From Pseudanabaena cinerea FACHB-1277 (lineage in GTDB: Bacteria > Cyanobacteriota > Cyanobacteriia > Pseudanabaenales > Pseudanabaenaceae), in contig NZ_JACJPY010000038.1 in the NCBI RefSeq assembly GCF_014696345.1, positions 1 through 38,648 on the forward strand: a stretch of DNA of 38,648 bases. Direction: 5' to 3'. Shown piece after piece: positions 15,476 through 24,321 of this stretch; within the stretch, counting starts at the first letter, position 1, and every line of letters begins with the position of its first letter. The position numbers and the translations under genes were made by a program. A model generated the notes under the pieces. It had not been told where the DNA came from, did not search any database, and saw only the letters and a program-made list of their open reading frames with translations.

Positions 15476-18247
15476 CTAGGATCTATTTTCTAATAGCCCT
15501 TTAAGGCGACCGCTTTCTAACTCTAAAACCTTCAAAGCTAAACCACGATCGCGCTCCATCAAATCATCAAACGTATCAACAGGAATCGCCAAAACCCTAG
15601 TTGGGGAAGATTTAGCGGTGATTGTGCCTGTTAAGTTGGTATGGGTTAATACCTCTAGCTCATCTAGCACCTTTCCTGATACAAGATGAGACACTGTTTC
15701 TGATTGATCGGCATGGATGATCCTGATTTCCACATTGCCCTCAATGAGTAGCAGCAATTCGCGGCAAGTATCGCCCGCCTCAGTAATATGTTCATTTTCT
15801 GAGTAGGATTTCACATAGGCGCGATCGCATAGCTCCATTAAAATCTCATTATCGAGGGATTGGAAGAAGTCACTATTGAAGAGATATACCACTCGTTCTA
15901 ATTTCTCAAAATTTGCCAAAGGCTGGGATTGGGTATTCTTGAGAATTAAGGCGATCGTCTCTTGGACTAGAGTATGTTGGCTCTCGATATCCACCGCATA
16001 AACCCGACTAGCAGCAAAGTCAAGGATTTGTAATAAGTACAAACTCACCGATTGAATCAGTGGATTTGGTTCTAGCAATAGCGGCGTGAGGGTGTCAATT
16101 ACTTCGGAAACGGCGATCGCCACAGAACAGACGCTATTTGCCGATGGTTGATTTAGTAATTCTATTTGGCTAGGCGGAATTTTGGTGAGCCAAGTTCCGT
16201 TTGGCTCTTCAAGGACATCCTGCAAAACCATCGGCGCAAGTTTACCTAGGTTACTGGCGATCTCATTGCCTTCGTGGGGAGGCAGATTGGCGATCGCCTC
16301 TAACAGCGCCAGCACCAAAATTTTCTGTTTACGGCGGATTGCCTCTAATAATAGGGATACGGCTGGACGATGCTCCAATAGGCAGCGCTGATTGAGATTG
16401 TGGTAAGACTGCAATAGTTGAGCAAGGCGATCGAGATAGAAATTGGACTTTTGTTTGAGAGTGGCATCGCGATCAAAGCCTTGAGTGATTTCTCGCTCCT
16501 CCGCAGGGGAAATATTATAGGCTTGCACCAATTGCTGTGAAGCGGTGTCGGTATCAAGATTTTGCAGATAAACCAAACGCTCAAGGGCTTTGCGATAGCC
16601 CGAAATACGGACTAAATTTTCAAGGTTGCGCTGACGATTAGGATCAAGCAGTTGTGGATCTTCCACACCTAATTCTTCGAGCAGATTACGGTGTTCAGTA
16701 TCAGAAATATCTAACTCGGTGCGTAATTGTCGCAATAGTTCCAAACTACTAGCAGAATTAGTGTAGCCTTCTTCCAAGGATTCGCGCAGTACGCCTTTAT
16801 AAGCCTCATAACGCTTTTGCTTGGTAAATCCTGGCAGAACCTTTGCCAAAACATAGACCTCATGGGGATTGAGATCATCGACATCACGATCTTTGAAATA
16901 TTCTTGCAAAGGGAAATTCATCTTTAATAACTGCTTGCGAAATCTACCCGCCAAACCTTCCCTTGCATAGAGTTCGGGTTCGCGTTTGAGGGTACGGGAT
17001 AACCACAGGGTACTAAGCAGTACCACAAGTACATCAATGGTTTCCTGAAAGAAGTTAGGAAGTAACCGAATAAAGGGGCGACCGCCAAAAATAAAGAATA
17101 GGTTAAATGCAATAAAGGTAGTGACACTAAATAAATAATGCCGAACCAATAAATTTGAGGTCTTTTGCTTAGCAAAATTTAAATAGGAACGATAAAGACG
17201 TTCGCTGAGCGTACCAAAAATATAGCCTAAGCCCGTAAACAAGCCCAAGATAAGCGGCACTGCCAAAATTTTGGGAATAGGCAGCGCTTGATTGTATAAA
17301 TAAAGTCCAGAGGACATGAGCTTTTGGAGCGAATTGCTCTCCATCGCCCAAGCCCCTGAGAAATAATAATCCCAACTGCCAGCATAGAGATAGTAATAGA
17401 AGAAATAACCAACGACTAAGCCCAAATAGCAATAATAGAGAAATTGCGATTCAGGTTTCTCAATGCCATCCCAATACGATCGCTCAGAGTCAATATCAAT
17501 ACAAGGATTTTGGCAAGCGACACAGGCACTCTGCTCTTTGCCATCATTGGTAATGGTGCGACACATGGATTGTGTAATCGGTACTTCGCTCATATGCGCT
17601 TTAGTCGCCAATAACGCCGATGGCTCTGCATAGATTTTCTGCACAGGAGCCATCGGACAGAAATAGTTACACCAAGTCTTGCCACCATAGAGATAGCCAA
17701 CTGTAACTGCCGCCGCGATCGTCATCAGTAGCCATAGCCCTAGGGCGATCGCATCACCATTGATAAACAAAATCCGACTGCATAGACCAATAAATAACAG
17801 ACCAAACTGAAGATATAAATAATTTTTGCCTAACCAAGAGTCCTTTTTTACTTTAGGGATTTCGTAACGGACTTTGCCAGTTTTGCTATCGGTTCTTTTG
17901 ATTTGCCTTTGCCATCCCAAGGCACGGGGAATTTGCGATAGGAAGGACAGAGGACAAATGCGCCGCCATAGCTCATGCCCGAATACTAGCAAAATGAAAA
18001 TAGCGCTAGGTACAACCATTCCCCAAAAGATAGGAGCGCCGAGGGGGTAGGGTTGCAGATCTAAACAGACATTCTGCACAGGGATGCAATCTTCGGACCT
18101 AATGCGAAAAGGACTCCAAGTTTGATTTGGGGTCGTAATTAAAGGAGATATCGGATCGTAAAAGAGCGAAGCAATCAGCAGTAACCAAGCGCAGGTTAAA
18201 AGCCAACGCACTTTTCGCATTTGTTGTTCAGAGATGTGGGAAATCAT
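15476..18247 (-). CDS. Polytopic 4Fe-4S membrane protein with cNMP-binding-like C-terminus
   Basis: A 923-residue inner-membrane protein. The N-terminal part has several TM helices (first about 13-30) with NapH/NosR-like cysteine motifs: RRICPLSF (about 95-102), WCNYFCPMAPVQKIY (about 190-204) and CVACQNPC (about 240-247), which suggest one or two Fe-S clusters. A long helical, armadillo-like region follows (about 430-770), and the last 140 residues resemble a cyclic-nucleotide-binding domain (SENEHITEAGDTCRELLLLIEGNVEIRI; GKVLDELEVLTHTNLTGTITA). In that domain the Arg that normally contacts the phosphate is not evident, so cAMP binding is doubtful. It is divergent from nrtA, with a 340-bp gap. 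The electron donor and acceptor are unknown; a redox-linked membrane function is inferred. Confidence 0.75.
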   Translation of the reverse strand: MISHISEQQMRKVRWLLTCAWLLLIASLFYDPISPLITTPNQTWSPFRIRSEDCIPVQNVCLDLQPYPLGAPIFWGMVVPSAIFILLVFGHELWRRICPLSFLSQIPRALGWQRQIKRTDSKTGKVRYEIPKVKKDSWLGKNYLYLQFGLLFIGLCSRILFINGDAIALGLWLLMTIAAAVTVGYLYGGKTWCNYFCPMAPVQKIYAEPSALLATKAHMSEVPITQSMCRTITNDGKEQSACVACQNPCIDIDSERSYWDGIEKPESQFLYYCYLGLVVGYFFYYYLYAGSWDYYFSGAWAMESNSLQKLMSSGLYLYNQALPIPKILAVPLILGLFTGLGYIFGTLSERLYRSYLNFAKQKTSNLLVRHYLFSVTTFIAFNLFFIFGGRPFIRLLPNFFQETIDVLVVLLSTLWLSRTLKREPELYAREGLAGRFRKQLLKMNFPLQEYFKDRDVDDLNPHEVYVLAKVLPGFTKQKRYEAYKGVLRESLEEGYTNSASSLELLRQLRTELDISDTEHRNLLEELGVEDPQLLDPNRQRNLENLVRISGYRKALERLVYLQNLDTDTASQQLVQAYNISPAEEREITQGFDRDATLKQKSNFYLDRLAQLLQSYHNLNQRCLLEHRPAVSLLLEAIRRKQKILVLALLEAIANLPPHEGNEIASNLGKLAPMVLQDVLEEPNGTWLTKIPPSQIELLNQPSANSVCSVAIAVSEVIDTLTPLLLEPNPLIQSVSLYLLQILDFAASRVYAVDIESQHTLVQETIALILKNTQSQPLANFEKLERVVYLFNSDFFQSLDNEILMELCDRAYVKSYSENEHITEAGDTCRELLLLIEGNVEIRIIHADQSETVSHLVSGKVLDELEVLTHTNLTGTITAKSSPTRVLAIPVDTFDDLMERDRGLALKVLELESGRLKGLLENRS

Positions 18248-18332
18248 GGATTTTCGCGATTGATGAGATTAGTTATAAATGCAGCAGACAAGCGGCTTAA
18301 GCTCCTTGTTAGGGATGCTTATAGGTTTCATT

Positions 18333-18368
18333 ATAAATTGATTAAGTTTATTTATATAATCAATTTAT
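18333..18368. promoter_or_regulatory. 11-bp inverted repeat in the divergent nrtA upstream region
   Basis: ATAAATTGATT (18333-18343) and AATCAATTTAT (18358-18368) are perfect inverted copies around a 14-bp AT-rich loop. The 340-bp gap 18248-18587 holds no gene. A smaller CTATAT...ATATAG dyad is present near 18420-18442. I find no clean NtcA site (GTA-N8-TAC) in it, so the repeat is a candidate operator for either neighbour. Confidence 0.4.
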
Positions 18369-18587
18369 GGATATTATGCCTCAAAGCTTTATTTGGTAAG
18401 TATTAGGGCGAAATATAGCTATATCAGGATGATAGCCATATAGTTCAACCTATAGATAGCTTATCAGAAAAATACATAGATAAAACCTTATCTTTATTAT
18501 AAAAATAATAGACTTTACTCTATTCAGCATTCACTCTAAGATAGCATCATCAACCAATCAATCGTTCCTGTAAAACCTTTAGAAGCT

Positions 18588-19934
18588 ATGTCTAGTCTCA
18601 AAACCAATATTTCACGGCGGCGGTTTCTTGCCACAGCAGGGGCAACAGCACTTAGCTCAGTGCTACTAAAGGGCTGTCTTGGCAACCCTCCCGAAGATAC
18701 GCCATTGATAAGTTCTGCTAATGCCACTAAAATCAATCTCCCCCTTGAACAGGTTCCTGAAATTAACACTGCCAGACTTGGCTATTTGCCAATTGTCGAA
18801 GCTGCCCCATTAATCATTGCCAAGGAAAAAGGCTTCTTTACCAAATACGGCATGGATAATGTAGAAATCTCTAAGCAAGCCAATTGGGGAGCCGCCAGAG
18901 ATAACGTTAAAATTGGCTCCTCCGCAGGTGGTATTGATGGTGGTCAGTGGCAAATGCCGATGCCCTATTTAATTTCTGAAGGAATTATTACTGACAGTCT
19001 CAAAGTGCCAATGTATGTGCTGTTGCAGCTAAATACCCATGGTAATGCGATCGCTATAGCAGACAAGCACAAAAACAAAGGGCTAACCCTCAAAATCGAT
19101 AAAGCCAAAGACTTCTTTGAGAAGACCAAATCTGAAGGAGCGAAATTTAAAGCTGCTTACACTTTCCCTAGAGCCAATCAAGAGTTCTGGATTCGTTATT
19201 GGTTAGCTGCCAATGGAGTCGATCCTGATGCTGATATCGAATTGTTAACCGTACCTGCGGCGCAAACTGTCGCCAATATGAAAACTGGCACAATGGATGC
19301 TTTCAGCACGGGCGACCCTTGGCCCTATCGCATTGTTAAAGAGAAGATTGGTTTCATTCCTGCCCTGACTGCGGAGATTTGGAAGGGACATCCTGAAGAA
19401 TATTTAGCCATGCGTGCCGATTGGGTAGATAAAAATCCTAAGGCGACCAAAGCTCTGCTGAAAGGTATAATGGAAGCACAGCAATGGTGTGACAACTTCG
19501 ATAATCGGAAAGAACTTGTCCAAATTCTTGCCACTAAGAACTATTTTGGAGTTGATCCTGAAATCCTTGCCGAACCGATGATGGGCAAGTATGACATGGG
19601 CGATGGGCGCATTATCGATGACAAGACTATGGCTCCTCTCTATTGGAAAGACTCGAAGGGAAATGTCTCCTATCCCTATCAAAGTCACGATCTCTGGTTT
19701 ATTACAGAAAGCGTGCGTTGGGGCTTCTTACCAAAGGAAACCCTAGCAACCGCTAAGGACTTGATTAAGAAGGTCAACCGTGAGGATCTGTGGCGCGAGG
19801 CGGCGAAGGAAGCAGGCTTCTCTGATATTCCCACTAGCACTTCTCGCGGGATTGAGGAATTCTTTGACGGTACAAAGTTCGATCCTGAAAATCCACAGGC
19901 TTATTTAGATGGGTTGAAGATTAAGAAGGTTTAG
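18588..19934 (+). CDS. nrtA: NrtA, nitrate/nitrite-binding lipoprotein
   Basis: A 448-residue periplasmic solute-binding protein of the NrtA/CmpA family, anchored as a lipoprotein. The N-terminus has a twin-arginine motif ([14 protein letters not shown]) followed by a lipobox ending LLKGC. The family core is clear: [76 protein letters not shown] and [16 protein letters not shown]. These match NrtA better than the bicarbonate binder CmpA, so nitrate/nitrite is the likely ligand. It is the first gene of nrtABCD. No nirA or narB is adjacent, unlike in many cyanobacteria. Confidence 0.9.
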   Translation: MSSLKTNISRRRFLATAGATALSSVLLKGCLGNPPEDTPLISSANATKINLPLEQVPEINTARLGYLPIVEAAPLIIAKEKGFFTKYGMDNVEISKQANWGAARDNVKIGSSAGGIDGGQWQMPMPYLISEGIITDSLKVPMYVLLQLNTHGNAIAIADKHKNKGLTLKIDKAKDFFEKTKSEGAKFKAAYTFPRANQEFWIRYWLAANGVDPDADIELLTVPAAQTVANMKTGTMDAFSTGDPWPYRIVKEKIGFIPALTAEIWKGHPEEYLAMRADWVDKNPKATKALLKGIMEAQQWCDNFDNRKELVQILATKNYFGVDPEILAEPMMGKYDMGDGRIIDDKTMAPLYWKDSKGNVSYPYQSHDLWFITESVRWGFLPKETLATAKDLIKKVNREDLWREAAKEAGFSDIPTSTSRGIEEFFDGTKFDPENPQAYLDGLKIKKV

Positions 19935-19987
19935 TTTTTGGCTAAAAGCTATTAGCCATTAGCTATTAGCTTTTAGCTCTTCAAATT

Positions 19988-20135
19988 AGGACTTACGTAA
20001 ATTTACCAAGAACTCAAGTTCTTGGCTCAAAGCTAAAGTCAGCTAAAGCAGACTAAAGATATTTGACGATCAACCTGGCTTAAATGGTTTGAGCTTTCAG
20101 CCCGTAATTTATTACAGGGCTAATGCGTAAGTCCT
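19988..20135. mobile_element. MITE-like element between nrtA and nrtB
   Basis: AGGACTTACG (19988-19997) and CGTAAGTCCT (20126-20135) are perfect 10-bp terminal inverted repeats. Inside are a CCAAGAACT/AGTTCTTGG palindrome and an AGCCC..GGGCT hairpin. The flanks (about 19942-19980 and 20190-20232) are runs of AGCTAAAAGCC-like units, in opposite orientation on the two sides. The whole 319-bp gap has no ORF; the nrtB ribosome site CAGGAG lies at its end. Confidence 0.6.
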
Positions 20136-20253
20136 GCAAATATTAAAGCCAACAATCTCCATATTCTCTAATCAATTTTCAATTAATCAAAAGCTAAAAG
20201 CCAAAAGCTAAAAGCTAACGGCTAAAAGCCAATTAACTCAGGAGTAAAAAATC

Positions 20254-21096
20254 ATGGCAGTAAGTGTTGGTAATCGTAATGGTAGCTTAGGGCGATCGCT
20301 ATCAAAGTTTTGGGAAAAGAATGCTCAAAATTGGGCGCTACCAGTCGTCGGGATATTAGGATTTTTACTAGTTTGGCAAGTTCTCTCTAGTGTTGGCTTG
20401 CTGAAATTGCCTAGTCCCTTTGATATTGTTTCAGAAAAAACTACTCGTAATTTACTGCTTTATCCCTTTTTTGATCGCGGTGGTACGGACAAAGGGCTAT
20501 TCTGGCAGACTCTTGCTAGTTTTGAGCGTGTTGCTAAGGGCTACTCTATGGCGGCGATCGTGGGTATCGGCATGGGGATTTTGGTAGGAACTACCCCTGT
20601 AATTGACAAAGCCCTTGATCCATTGTTCCAGTTTTTGCGGACAGTGCCACCCCTCGCATGGGTTCCCATTGCTCTTGCTGCTCTCCGTCAAAATGAACCA
20701 GCCGCCTTGTTTGTTATCTTTATTACTGCGGTTTGGCCAATCTTGTTAAACACTGCCGTTGGCGTGAAGCAGATTCCGCAAGACTACCGCAACGTTTCGC
20801 GGGTGCTACAACTTTCTCGCCAAAAGTATTTCTTCAAGATTTTGATTCCCTCGGCATTGCCCTATATCTTCACTGGTTTACGCATTTCCATCGGTCTCGC
20901 ATGGCTGGCGATTATTGCTGCGGAAATCATCATGTCAGGTATTGTCGGTATCGGTTTCTTTATCTGGAATTCCTACACCAATGACAAGGTGGGCGAAGTA
21001 ATTTTGGCTCTGGTTTACATCGGTGCTGTGGGATTGTTGCTTGATCGCGCTGTAGCATGGCTGCAAAATGTGATTTTGCCTGAAGAACAGAAGTAG
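20254..21096 (+). CDS. nrtB: NrtB, nitrate ABC transporter permease
   Basis: A 280-residue inner-membrane permease, with about six TM helices, of the NrtB/SsuC type. The ABC-coupling EAA-like loop is NVSRVLQLSRQKYFFKILIPSALPYIFTGL (about 178-207). The TM segments include VVGILGFLLVWQVLSSVG, LFVIFITAVWPILLNTAVG and WLAIIAAEIIMSGIVGIGFF. It forms the channel for NrtA-delivered substrate with ATPases NrtC and NrtD. The ATG has CAGGAGT about 9 nt upstream. It is separated from nrtA by 319 bp of repeat-rich DNA and from nrtC by 243 bp holding two small inverted-repeat elements, unusual for a tight operon. Confidence 0.93.
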   Translation: MAVSVGNRNGSLGRSLSKFWEKNAQNWALPVVGILGFLLVWQVLSSVGLLKLPSPFDIVSEKTTRNLLLYPFFDRGGTDKGLFWQTLASFERVAKGYSMAAIVGIGMGILVGTTPVIDKALDPLFQFLRTVPPLAWVPIALAALRQNEPAALFVIFITAVWPILLNTAVGVKQIPQDYRNVSRVLQLSRQKYFFKILIPSALPYIFTGLRISIGLAWLAIIAAEIIMSGIVGIGFFIWNSYTNDKVGEVILALVYIGAVGLLLDRAVAWLQNVILPEEQK

Positions 21097-21162
21097 GGGT
21101 TGAGCATTTGCGCCACCATTTCCAAAATTCACCACAAAACTTATATCGCAAATGCTCAACCC
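21097..21162. mobile_element. 66-bp MITE-like element, copy 1
   Basis: GGGTTGAGCATTTGCG (21097-21112) and CGCAAATGCTCAACCC (21147-21162) are perfect 16-bp inverted ends. The element begins right after the nrtB stop codon, so it may also form the 3' end of nrtB mRNA. It resembles the GGGGC-AAGCATT family widespread in cyanobacteria. Confidence 0.7.
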
Positions 21163-21227
21163 TTTATGCTATCCACCCGTGAATTATTGCTGCGGCTTGG
21201 CAGTTATCGGCGGTTGTTCAAGGTTAA

Positions 21228-21292
21228 GGGCAAAGCATTAACTAATCAAAGTTATCTGTAATTTTCAAAATTGTGGCGTTAATGCTTTGCCC
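21228..21292. mobile_element. 65-bp MITE-like element, copy 2, opposite orientation
   Basis: GGGCAAAGCATTAAC (21228-21242) and GTTAATGCTTTGCCC (21278-21292) are perfect 15-bp inverted ends. Its reverse complement aligns with copy 1 over the whole length (shared AGCATT, CGCCAC and AAAATT blocks), so the two are diverged members of one family inserted in opposite directions. Confidence 0.7.
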
Positions 21293-21339
21293 CTACGGTT
21301 CTTAAATATTCAAAATGGTTATTAGGGAGAAATTTTAAA

Positions 21340-23337
21340 ATGCAGGATTTTGTTTTAGTCGATCAGGTAGAAAGAACATTCCCATTGGGCGGCGGCAAAG
21401 AATATATTGCCCTCAAAGGGATTGACCTGCAAATAGGAAAAGGTGAATTTATATCCCTTATCGGTCACTCTGGCTGTGGCAAGTCCACCTTGCTCAATAT
21501 GATTGCAGGTTTGGACTTACCCAGTGGCGGCGTAGTCATGCTCGAAGATGAGCGTGTCACTCGTCCAGGGCCCGATCGCATGGTGGTATTTCAAAACTAT
21601 TCGCTACTGCCTTGGCTATCGGTACGGGAAAATGTGGCTCTAGCTGTTGATGAAGTGCTTTCCCATCTGCCCAAGGGTGAACGTCATGATCTAGTGGAGC
21701 GCTATGTAAATATGGTGGGGCTTTCCCACGCGATCGATAAGCCACCCACACAGTTATCGGGTGGGATGCGCCAGAGGGTAGCGATCGCCCGTGCTTTAGC
21801 CGTCCGTCCGAAACTGTTGCTCCTTGATGAACCCTTTGGCGCGTTGGATGCGCTGACCCGTGGCAACCTGCAAGAGAAATTAATGCAGATCTGTAATGAA
21901 GACCAGATCACGGCTGTCATGGTGACACACGACGTTGATGAGGCGGTATTACTCAGCGATCGCATTGTGATGTTGACCAATGGACCCGCCTCGAAAATTG
22001 GTGGCATTTTGGAGGTTGACATTCCTCGTCCTCGTCAACGCATGGAAGCGGTCAATCATCCCAGTTACTACAGCCTTCGCAGTGAAATTATTTACTTCTT
22101 GAACCAGCAAAAGCGCGTCAAGAAATTGAATGCTCGTAAAGTTTCCACTGTGGCTCGTCATGGCTTAGAAAAAGTCAATTTAGAGATCGGCTTCGTTCCC
22201 TTAACCGCCTGTGCGCCGATCGCTGTGGCTAAGGAAAAAGGCTTTTTTCAGAAGCATGGACTCGATGAAGTTTCCCTAGTGCGTGAAACCAGTTGGCGCG
22301 GCATTGTTGACGGTATCGCAGGTGGCTATCTCGATGCAGCGCAAATGCCTTCAGGTTTACCGATGTGGCTCACCCTTGGCGGCAATGGTGCTTGCAAGCC
22401 CATTGTTACGGCTCTAACTATGACCCGCAACGGTAACGCCATTACCCTAGACAAGCATTTCTACGATCGCGGCATTCATACCCTCGCCGATTTCAAAGCG
22501 ATGTTGCAAAGTACTCGCGATCGCACTCACCGCCTGGGTGTAGTCCATCCCTCATCCATGCACAATTTGCTGCTCCGTTACTGGTTGGCGGCTGGAGGCA
22601 TTGACCCCGATATTGATGTGGAACTGAAAACCATTCCACCTGCCCAAATGGTAGTTGACCTCAAGGCAGGCAGTATCGATGGTTTCTGTGTGGGCGAACC
22701 TTGGAACTTCCGCGCCGCTATGGAAAATATTGGCTTCACCGTTGCCACAGATTTAGAAATTTGGAATGGACACCCAGGTAAGGTTCTTGGTGTGCGTGAA
22801 GATTGGGCAAATGCCTATCCAAATACCCATATTGCGCTGGTGAAGGCACTGCTAGAAGCCTGTATGTACTGCGCCGATCTAAATAATGCCGAAGAGATTC
22901 GTCAAATCCTCTCCCGCCGCGCCTATGTCAGCACTAATGTTAATTACATCCATTTGGGAAATCCCGATGATGTCACCTGTGCGCTCGACACTCCCATGCG
23001 TGAACCCGCTCACCACCAGTTCTATGGTGCTAGTATCAACCGTCCGAGCCGTTCGGAGCATCTCTGGCACATTACCCAGATGGCAAGATGGGGCGATGTG
23101 CCTTTCCCTCGCAACTGGGTAGAAGTATTGGAGAAAACCTGTCGCGTGAGCGTATTCAGCACCGCCGCCCGTGAGCTAGGGCTAACGGACATCACCTATA
23201 GCCGTAACGCGATTCAGCTTTTTGATGACATTCCCTTTAATACTGAAGATCCGATCGCCTATCTCAATCAGCTAGATATCAAGCGCAATATCACCATGGC
23301 AGAAATTGCGATGGAATCGATGCGAATGGTGGCTTAA
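21340..23337 (+). CDS. nrtC: NrtC, ATPase fused to an NrtA-like regulatory domain
   Basis: A 665-residue subunit. Residues 1-260 are an ABC ATPase with Walker A GHSGCGKST, signature LSGGMRQRVAIARAL, Walker B LLLLDEPFGALDAL and the H-loop VTHDVDEA. Residues about 280-655 are an NrtA-like domain (VNLEIGFVPLTACAPIAVAKEKGFF, LRYWLAAGGIDPDIDVEL, GSIDGFCVGEPWNF). In cyanobacteria this domain mediates ammonium/nitrate-dependent inhibition of uptake. The fusion is diagnostic for NrtC/CmpC. The start has AGGGAGA 10 nt upstream. It pairs with NrtD as the ATPase dimer. I assign nitrate rather than bicarbonate by analogy with NrtA. Confidence 0.93.
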   Translation: MQDFVLVDQVERTFPLGGGKEYIALKGIDLQIGKGEFISLIGHSGCGKSTLLNMIAGLDLPSGGVVMLEDERVTRPGPDRMVVFQNYSLLPWLSVRENVALAVDEVLSHLPKGERHDLVERYVNMVGLSHAIDKPPTQLSGGMRQRVAIARALAVRPKLLLLDEPFGALDALTRGNLQEKLMQICNEDQITAVMVTHDVDEAVLLSDRIVMLTNGPASKIGGILEVDIPRPRQRMEAVNHPSYYSLRSEIIYFLNQQKRVKKLNARKVSTVARHGLEKVNLEIGFVPLTACAPIAVAKEKGFFQKHGLDEVSLVRETSWRGIVDGIAGGYLDAAQMPSGLPMWLTLGGNGACKPIVTALTMTRNGNAITLDKHFYDRGIHTLADFKAMLQSTRDRTHRLGVVHPSSMHNLLLRYWLAAGGIDPDIDVELKTIPPAQMVVDLKAGSIDGFCVGEPWNFRAAMENIGFTVATDLEIWNGHPGKVLGVREDWANAYPNTHIALVKALLEACMYCADLNNAEEIRQILSRRAYVSTNVNYIHLGNPDDVTCALDTPMREPAHHQFYGASINRPSRSEHLWHITQMARWGDVPFPRNWVEVLEKTCRVSVFSTAARELGLTDITYSRNAIQLFDDIPFNTEDPIAYLNQLDIKRNITMAEIAMESMRMVA

Positions 23338-23341
23338 ATAC

Positions 23342-23425
23342 GATCCCCCTCAATCCCCCTTAAAAAGGGGGAAGAAGAAAACAAATTAATTCTCCCCCCT
23401 TTACAAGGGGGGCTGGGGGGGGATC
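23342..23425. repeat. GC-rich nested palindrome between nrtC and nrtD
   Basis: GATCCCCC at the left and GGGGGATC at the right are inverted ends, and each arm holds its own hairpin (CCCCCTTAAAAAGGGGG; CCCCCCTTTACAAGGGGGG). This is a dispersed cyanobacterial repeat type. It can form a strong RNA structure in the nrt transcript. Confidence 0.7.
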
Positions 23426-23474
23426 ATCACCTCCTTACTTTCACAACCAACTTTTCAAAGAGAGCCGAAAACCA

Positions 23475-24311
23475 ATGACCCAATCAATCCTTGAATACAC
23501 CAACCAAATCGCTCAAATTCCACCCCAAGAATCTTTCCTTCGCATTGAAAATGTTTCTAAAATCTATCCCACGCCCAAAGGTGAATATGTCGTTCTCAAA
23601 GATGTAAATTTACATATTCAAGAAGGTGAGTTTATCTGCTTAATTGGTCACTCAGGCTGCGGTAAATCGACACTCTTAAACATGGTGGGCGGATTCTCCA
23701 AGCCTTCCATCGGCGAAGTGACGGTCAATGGCAAACTGATCACTAAACCAGGTCCCGATCGCATGGTGGTGTTTCAAGGCTATGCCCTCTTACCTTGGCT
23801 AACGGTTTACGAAAATGTCATGCTTGCCGTTGACTCCGTTAACCCCAACCTCTCTAAGAGCGAGAAAAATGATATTGTGCGCCATCACCTAGCAATGGTG
23901 GGACTAAGTGAATCTGCCGAGAAGAAGCCCACCCAAATATCTGGGGGCATGAAGCAGCGCGTATCGATCGCCCGTGCCTTGGCAATTCGTCCTGAAGTTT
24001 TGATCCTTGACGAACCCTTCGGTGCGTTAGACGCAATCACCAAAGAGGAACTGCAAGAGGAACTATTACAGATCTGGACAGAACATCGCTGTACGGTATT
24101 AATGATTACCCACGATATTGATGAGGCTCTATTCTTAGCCGATCGCTTAGTCATGATGACCAATGGTCCTGCCGCTAATATTGGCGAAATTATGACCATT
24201 CCTTTCGCGCGTCCCCGCGATCGCGCCCAAATTATGGAAGATCCGCTATATTACGACCTGCGTAACAATGCCCTCGACTTCCTGTATAACCGCTTTGCCC
24301 ATGATGAGTAA
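23475..24311 (+). CDS. nrtD: NrtD, nitrate ABC transporter ATPase
   Basis: A 278-residue cytoplasmic ATPase, the partner of NrtC. Walker A is LIGHSGCGKSTLLN, signature ISGGMKQRVSIARAL, Walker B VLILDEPFGALDAI and H-loop MITHDIDEALFLADR. The N-terminal 18 residues (MTQSILEYTNQIAQIPPQ) precede the ABC core. There is no NrtA-like extension, which separates it from NrtC. It ends the nrt cluster, and its stop lies 10 bp from the end of a convergent gene with no terminator hairpin between them. Confidence 0.94.
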   Translation: MTQSILEYTNQIAQIPPQESFLRIENVSKIYPTPKGEYVVLKDVNLHIQEGEFICLIGHSGCGKSTLLNMVGGFSKPSIGEVTVNGKLITKPGPDRMVVFQGYALLPWLTVYENVMLAVDSVNPNLSKSEKNDIVRHHLAMVGLSESAEKKPTQISGGMKQRVSIARALAIRPEVLILDEPFGALDAITKEELQEELLQIWTEHRCTVLMITHDIDEALFLADRLVMMTNGPAANIGEIMTIPFARPRDRAQIMEDPLYYDLRNNALDFLYNRFAHDE

Positions 24312-24321
24312 GTAACTCGGC

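Noticed and set aside
18248-18587. NtcA site (GTA-N8-TAC) upstream of nrtA
   Set aside because: Only a poor partial match (TATCAGAAAAATAC) is present, with the first half wrong; not enough to call.
18588-24311. cmpABCD bicarbonate transporter instead of nrtABCD
   Set aside because: The substrate-binding protein motifs ([31 protein letters not shown]) fit NrtA better as I remember the families; CmpC and NrtC share the same fusion, so only a modest doubt remains.
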